Origin: Notamacropus eugenii | Lineage: Eukaryota > Chordata > Mammalia > Diprotodontia > Macropodidae | Assembly: GCF_028372415.1 (NCBI RefSeq) | Contig: NC_092872.1 | Location: 388,514,853 to 388,578,852 of the forward strand | Direction: 5' to 3' | Length of the DNA: 64,000 bases | Part shown: positions 60,286 to 64,000 of the stretch, in pieces | Layout: each line of letters begins with the position of its first letter | How positions within the stretch are numbered: the first letter of the stretch is position 1 | Position numbers and translations under genes: made by a program | The notes under the pieces: model-generated | What the model was told of the DNA's origin: nothing | What the model saw: only the letters and a program-made list of their open reading frames with translations | Database searches by the model: none

Positions 60286-60590
60286 CACTGTACATGTTTT
60301 CAGACTTTTTCAAGGTATTGATCAGTCGTGCTGACTTTTTTTCTCTCTTAAAAAAAATACTATTTGTCAGAGATGCCTGAGGGAGAGGGGGAGGGATATA
60401 TTGGACACAATGGTAGCATAAGAAACAGACAATATCAATAAAAACTTATAAAAAAAGATTTGATAGATGCATAAAACTTGTAAAGCACTCAGAACACTGC
60501 CTAGTGCCCATAGTGGGTGTCCATTCTGTTCTCTTATTTTAGGGTCGGAAAAAAGTCTCAGAGTAAAGAGGAGGATGAGGAGTCATTTCA
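60286..60590. other. LINE-like tail, unclassified
   Basis: 60,360-60,460 (GAGGGAGAGGGGGAGGGATA...AATATCAATAAAAACTTATA) looks like a retroposon 3' end with an A-rich tail. Family not identified. Confidence 0.35.
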
Positions 60591-60594
60591 CAAG

Positions 60595-60775
60595 TCATGA
60601 GATCCTAGAGCTAGAGCTGAAGGAAACCTGAGAAACAATCTGGGCCAATCATCCATTTTTAAGATGAGGAAACTGAGGCTCAGAGATACGAAGAGACTAG
60701 CCCGAGTCACAGAGATAAATGCTGGAACGGGAATTCGACTCCAAGCCTTCGGACCCGAACGCTTCCTGCTTTCAT
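60595..60775 (-). repeat. MIR SINE
   Basis: TTTAAGATGAGGAAACTGAGGCTCAGAG and CACAGAGATAAATGCTGGAA in the reversed MIR order, abutting the CpG island. Confidence 0.8.
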
Positions 60776-61520
60776 GATCTCGTGACCCAGACCGTGGAGG
60801 GCGGGATCTCTCGGGACCGGGGACTTTGGAGACGCCGCTGGAGGCACAGCATCCGGAGCGCGCAGCGGGCAATGACAGTTACACGACCTGCCTGCCCTTC
60901 CCCCCGCCCAGCCTCTGACGTGCAGCATGCTCATGCGTAGTGCTGGCAAGACGCAGGCCACCGTCAGCGCCTCGGGGCCATCTACATCCGGGTCGCAGCG
61001 GCCCGAAGCTTTGACTTCCCTTCGAAGTAGCGGCTTCAAGCGTTAGCTATCCCCGGAGGTTGCCCGTTTTCCGCTGAGGACCACCACAGCGGCTCTCCAT
61101 TCCCTCTACCTAGCTCTCCCTAGCCACCCCGACGTCTTCCCCGACTTCCGGTTCGGCGAGCAGTTCCGGTTCCTGTCCACCACTTCCGGGCGGCGCCGCC
61201 GGTTCCGGTGTGGCAAGTTGTTGCATCCGCCGCCGCTGCCACTCGGGACTCCGTTCCAGGTGAGGGGGCGGGACGCGCTGCGCTGCCCCGAAGCGAACTG
61301 ACAGAAACCGGTGGAAACCTCTGTGGGAAGCCGATCGTTCCTCTTCCCTTCCCTGAGCTCCTGCGGGGCCGCGGGGCCTGCCGTGCGGGGATCCCGGCCG
61401 GAGGCCGAATCCGCTGCTGTCCCGCGGGCTCCCGGTGGGAATGAGAGAGATGGGAGGGGAGAGGACAGGAGCTGGGTGTTGGTGAAGCGGGCTGGAGGTG
61501 CTGGGCTAGCCCCCCTAGGC
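60760..61520 (+). promoter_or_regulatory. CpG island and promoter of UBLCP1
   Basis: The densest CpG stretch outside the provirus. ETS-type sites (ACTTCCGG at about 61,144 and 61,181, plus TTCCGG at about 61,165 and 61,203) cluster in the 110 bases before the exon 1 donor, and CATGCTCATGCGTAG near 60,926 is NRF1-like. No TATA box. This is the usual layout of a broadly expressed gene. A divergent transcript is possible, but no minus-strand exon is recognisable. Confidence 0.85.
61150..61259 (+). other. UBLCP1: UBLCP1 exon 1, noncoding (start approximate)
   Basis: The exon ends at CCGTTCCAG, followed by GTGAGG, a consensus donor at 61,260. There is no ATG leading into the protein frame, so it is 5' UTR. 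The transcription start is not visible and the left limit is a guess from the ETS cluster. The next exon is 63,769-63,958. Confidence 0.7.
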
Positions 61521-61825
61521 GTCCCCCCGCCCCAGGGCCCGTGGCAACCTCAGCACCCCCCTCTCAGATCACTTGTTTACCCATCCTTTTTAAAAGCCTC
61601 CTTTGCTGAAGTCCTGTCCTCCAGCTTCGTCTCAGTCCTCCACCTCCACGATCCTCCTTCCTCTGCCTCTCTCCCAACCCCCCTCGACCCTTCCATTCTA
61701 TCCCTGGTAGCTCCCTCCGCCTTCCTGAGGTAGCTCTAGCCTTCAGCACTGGACGGAAGGCAGCGCCAATATGAAGGCGCTCTCGCTTCTCTCACCGTTT
61801 TCTGCTGTGCCAACTCAGTATGGCT

Positions 61826-61853
61826 AGAGCGAGAGCGAGAGAGAGGAGAGGGA

Positions 61854-61904
<51 letters not shown>
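61826..61904. repeat. (GA)n microsatellite in UBLCP1 intron 1
   Basis: GAGCGAGAGCGAGAG, then GAGGGA units, then a pure GA run, ending GCGCGTGAGTGTGTG. About 80 bases. Confidence 0.95.
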
Positions 61905-61909
<5 letters not shown>

Positions 61910-62069
61910 GAGTGTGTGTCCGTGTCCGCCAAGCTCATTGCTTTGCAGAGGGCAGACGTTTCATAAATGTTTGTTCCATTGCATTCCCCTACTTCCTTCC
62001 TTTTCTGTGGTCTTTGACCTTCAACGTGTGGGTGCTAGCATGCCATTTATAGAACCATTACAAATTACT

Positions 62070-62965
62070 GTAGGTAGTAATGCTGTGAAAAGAGCGCTGG
62101 ATAGGGAATCAAAGGATTCCCTCTCTGCTACACATATACCCTGGATGACTTGGGTCAGGTCGAATACTCTGCCTCAGCCTCGTTGTTCTCGTCTAGATTT
62201 TGAACGGGTTGTGCTAGGTGATCTCTTAAGGTATCTTCTAATTATAAATGCTAATAACTTTTTTTTTACAGTTATGCTAGTTTGATTTCTGATCTTTTGC
62301 TTATGATTCTTCATTTGTTTGATGTGTTAGTTTTTCCCTAAAAGTTTTTTAAATGAGTTTTTGTAACTATTGATGGAAAATATTTGTAGAGGGGAAGGTC
62401 AAAAGAAAAGCCTTATTGGAAACATGATTGTGTATATCTAATTATAAACATGCATTATTGCCTAGTTTTCTAATTTTCATTTGAACATGACATCTATTGG
62501 GCCTTCGAGCAGAAAAACATCATACAGTACAATCTTTTCATTAAGGGGTTAAGAAAAAAGGTAGTATTGTTACCTTCAGTATTGTTAGTTTGCCCACTTT
62601 CATTTGAAGATGTATACTATAAGGTCCTTGACAGCTGAAAGGGCTTCATACAGTTAAACCCTTCATTTTCCGGAGAGGGAACTTCTTGAAGACAGACAGG
62701 TTAAGTGATTTATGTGGTCACACAGCTAATTAATATTAGAGTTTAAATTATAAACCCAGCTCTTAGTATTGTGTGCTTTGTACTCTACAATTTTCCTTTG
62801 AGGATTATGAGATTTGGAGCTTGAAGGGATGCTAGAAATCATCAAGTCCCATCTTCTTCTGTTTTACAGATGAGAAAAGTGATACATAGAGGTTGTTCAA
62901 GAATTTGAAGTCATAGTCGTAGAGCATTAGGTTTGAATTTCAGCATCCATCTGTTGTTTATTGTC
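62070..62965. repeat. Three MIR-type SINEs in intron 1
   Basis: 62,070-62,250 is plus (AAAAGAGCGCTGGATAGGGA; TGACTTGGGTCAGGTCG). 62,625-62,780 is minus (GGTTAAGTGATTTATGTGGTCACACAGC). 62,800-62,965 is minus (TTTGGAGCTTGAAGGGATGC; TTTTACAGATGAGAAAAGTG). Confidence 0.7.
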
Positions 62966-63768
62966 TATGAATATTTAAATATCTTTTATATTTATAAAGA
63001 TGATAATTGTAATGCTTGTACTACCAAATATGGTATACTATCCTAGCGAATAGTACTTCCGCAATTGGCATTATGCTACAATTTGACTCCCTTCCTCAGA
63101 GGAAATTGATTTTATACCAAGTTGTAGGTTATCGTTTTTATGCTAAATAAACGGACCATTTCACTTTTATTCAGAGTGTTATTGGGGCTCATAATGTTGA
63201 GTAACTGAAATAGAATCTGGCATCTTTAATTATATTAACAGTGATTTTAAATTATTTAAAATGTATATTTAAACAGTTATATGAGATCTTATTACTAGAA
63301 GGTCATGTTGAAGATGCCTACAGGTAATTTTCATGTCAATACTAAGAGAGTTTGAAATTCAGAGTTTACTTTTACCCTGCCATTTGCTTGTAATAAATGG
63401 AGACAGGAGGAGGTAAGGAACTGTTTTTTGGAAAAATTCAATTAAATGTTTCATTAGTCAAATGAAAAGCGTTTAGAAATAGCTATATTTATTTTTTTTA
63501 AACCAGAATACCTTGACTTATGAAGAAAAATGAGTTTGTAAAAAATCTGTAAGTGCTGTATGTTAGCTATGATGATGATGATATATGGGAGTGGAGGGAG
63601 AGAAATGAATGATGCTACTGAATAACACAGTATTCTAAATAATAATTTTAAGTGATCACATTTTAAGAAACATTATATCACCAAAATTTAGAACACTTAT
63701 TCAGATCTTAAAGTATTGTGTATATATGTGTATTCATTTTAATTTTTTGTCAATTCCTTCCTTTCTAG
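62966..63768. other. UBLCP1 intron 1, no features
   Basis: AT-rich intron sequence. The end has a clear acceptor: TTCCTTCCTTTCTAG before 63,769. Confidence 0.6.
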
Positions 63769-63958
63769 GTCTTTTGACAAACTGCTTGATCGCATGCTTC
63801 AGGGATGTCTCTTTCTCTCATAATCAAATGGGGTGGACAGGAATATTCAATAACCACACTTTCCGAAGAAGATACTGTGCTAGACCTCAAGCAGTCCCTC
63901 AAGACACTTACAGGAGTACTACCAGAACGCCAAAAGTTGCTTGGTCTCAAGGTTAAAG
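63769..63958 (+). CDS. UBLCP1: UBLCP1 exon 2, first coding exon (partial gene)
   Basis: Exon between the acceptor TTTCTAG (63,768) and donor AAAG|GTAAAA (63,959). Coding starts at ATG 63,805: 51 codons plus the first base of a split glycine codon. The protein begins [15 protein letters not shown] and continues [20 protein letters not shown]. This is the N-terminal ubiquitin-like domain of UBLCP1, the nuclear proteasome phosphatase: the ubiquitin-like part docks on the 19S base subunit Rpn1/PSMD2 and the HAD-type phosphatase domain (later exons) acts on proteasome subunits. The lysine/hydrophobic pattern and the exon boundary inside L-K-V-K-G agree with the mammalian gene as I remember it. An out-of-frame ATG (63,794) lies upstream. 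Confidence 0.95.
63794..63823 (+). other. Overlapping upstream ORF in UBLCP1 5' UTR
   Basis: ATG at 63,794 gives nine codons and TAA at 63,821-63,823, overlapping the UBLCP1 start in another frame. The context GCATGC is weak, while the main ATG has G at -3. It could lower translation slightly; conservation is unknown. Confidence 0.6.
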
Positions 63959-64000
63959 GTAAAAAACATTCTTTTTTTTTTTTTATAATAAATAATTGTG

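Noticed and set aside
60588-61039. Antisense open frames in the CpG island
   Set aside because: They run through a MIR and the UBLCP1 promoter; low stop density from GC content.
61208-61733. Open frames of 78 and 140 codons after exon 1
   Set aside because: They start in 5' UTR and cross the exon 1 donor into intron; no similarity to known proteins.
1-64000. CRISPR arrays, operons, tRNA or rRNA genes
   Set aside because: None found; the tRNA-like segments are SINE heads, and the genome is mammalian.

Overview
This is a marsupial nuclear genome window. It carries marsupial-type L1 copies of two 3' UTR lineages, the tRNA-like SINE that opens GGCAGCTAGGTGG, an RTE-clade LINE, abundant L2 and MIR relics, and one single-copy gene with mammalian exon-intron structure at the right edge. 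The species cannot be fixed from sequence alone. Nothing points to bacterial or plasmid DNA.

Layout. 1-7.5 kb is a pile of L1 pieces in both orientations, with a second L1 and an RTE fragment nested inside. 7.98-14.23 kb is an old class I (gamma-like) endogenous retrovirus (ERV); its 5' LTR is split by a solo LTR of a younger, class II-like family. 14.2-22.9 kb is mostly unclassified, with MIR/SINE relics and one young L1 insertion with a 15-bp target-site duplication (TSD). 22.915-30.805 kb is a nearly complete betaretrovirus-like provirus: two LTRs, a Lys3-like primer-binding site, gag, pro, pol and env, each broken by a few stops or shifts. 31-60.5 kb is intergenic sequence built from L1, L2, SINE, RTE and microsatellite DNA. 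60.76-61.5 kb is a CpG island with ETS-type sites: the promoter and first, noncoding exon of UBLCP1. The first coding exon of UBLCP1 is at 63,769-63,958.

How the parts work together. UBLCP1 is the only intact host gene seen; its remaining exons lie beyond the window. From general knowledge of mammalian gene order, the long gene-free stretch would fit the RNF145-UBLCP1 intergenic interval, but RNF145 itself is not visible here. The provirus keeps the betaretroviral plan: three overlapping frames joined by -1 steps, with a textbook A AAA AAC slip site at the pro/pol junction.

The most unusual observations are a telomere-like CCCTAA array between the two gag zinc knuckles, which coincides with a frame change; an arginine-rich env leader behind a splice acceptor, like the Rec/Rem leaders of related viruses; and two separate L1 copies that share the same endonuclease-to-C-terminus junction with no reverse transcriptase, suggesting a mobilised, internally deleted L1 subfamily.
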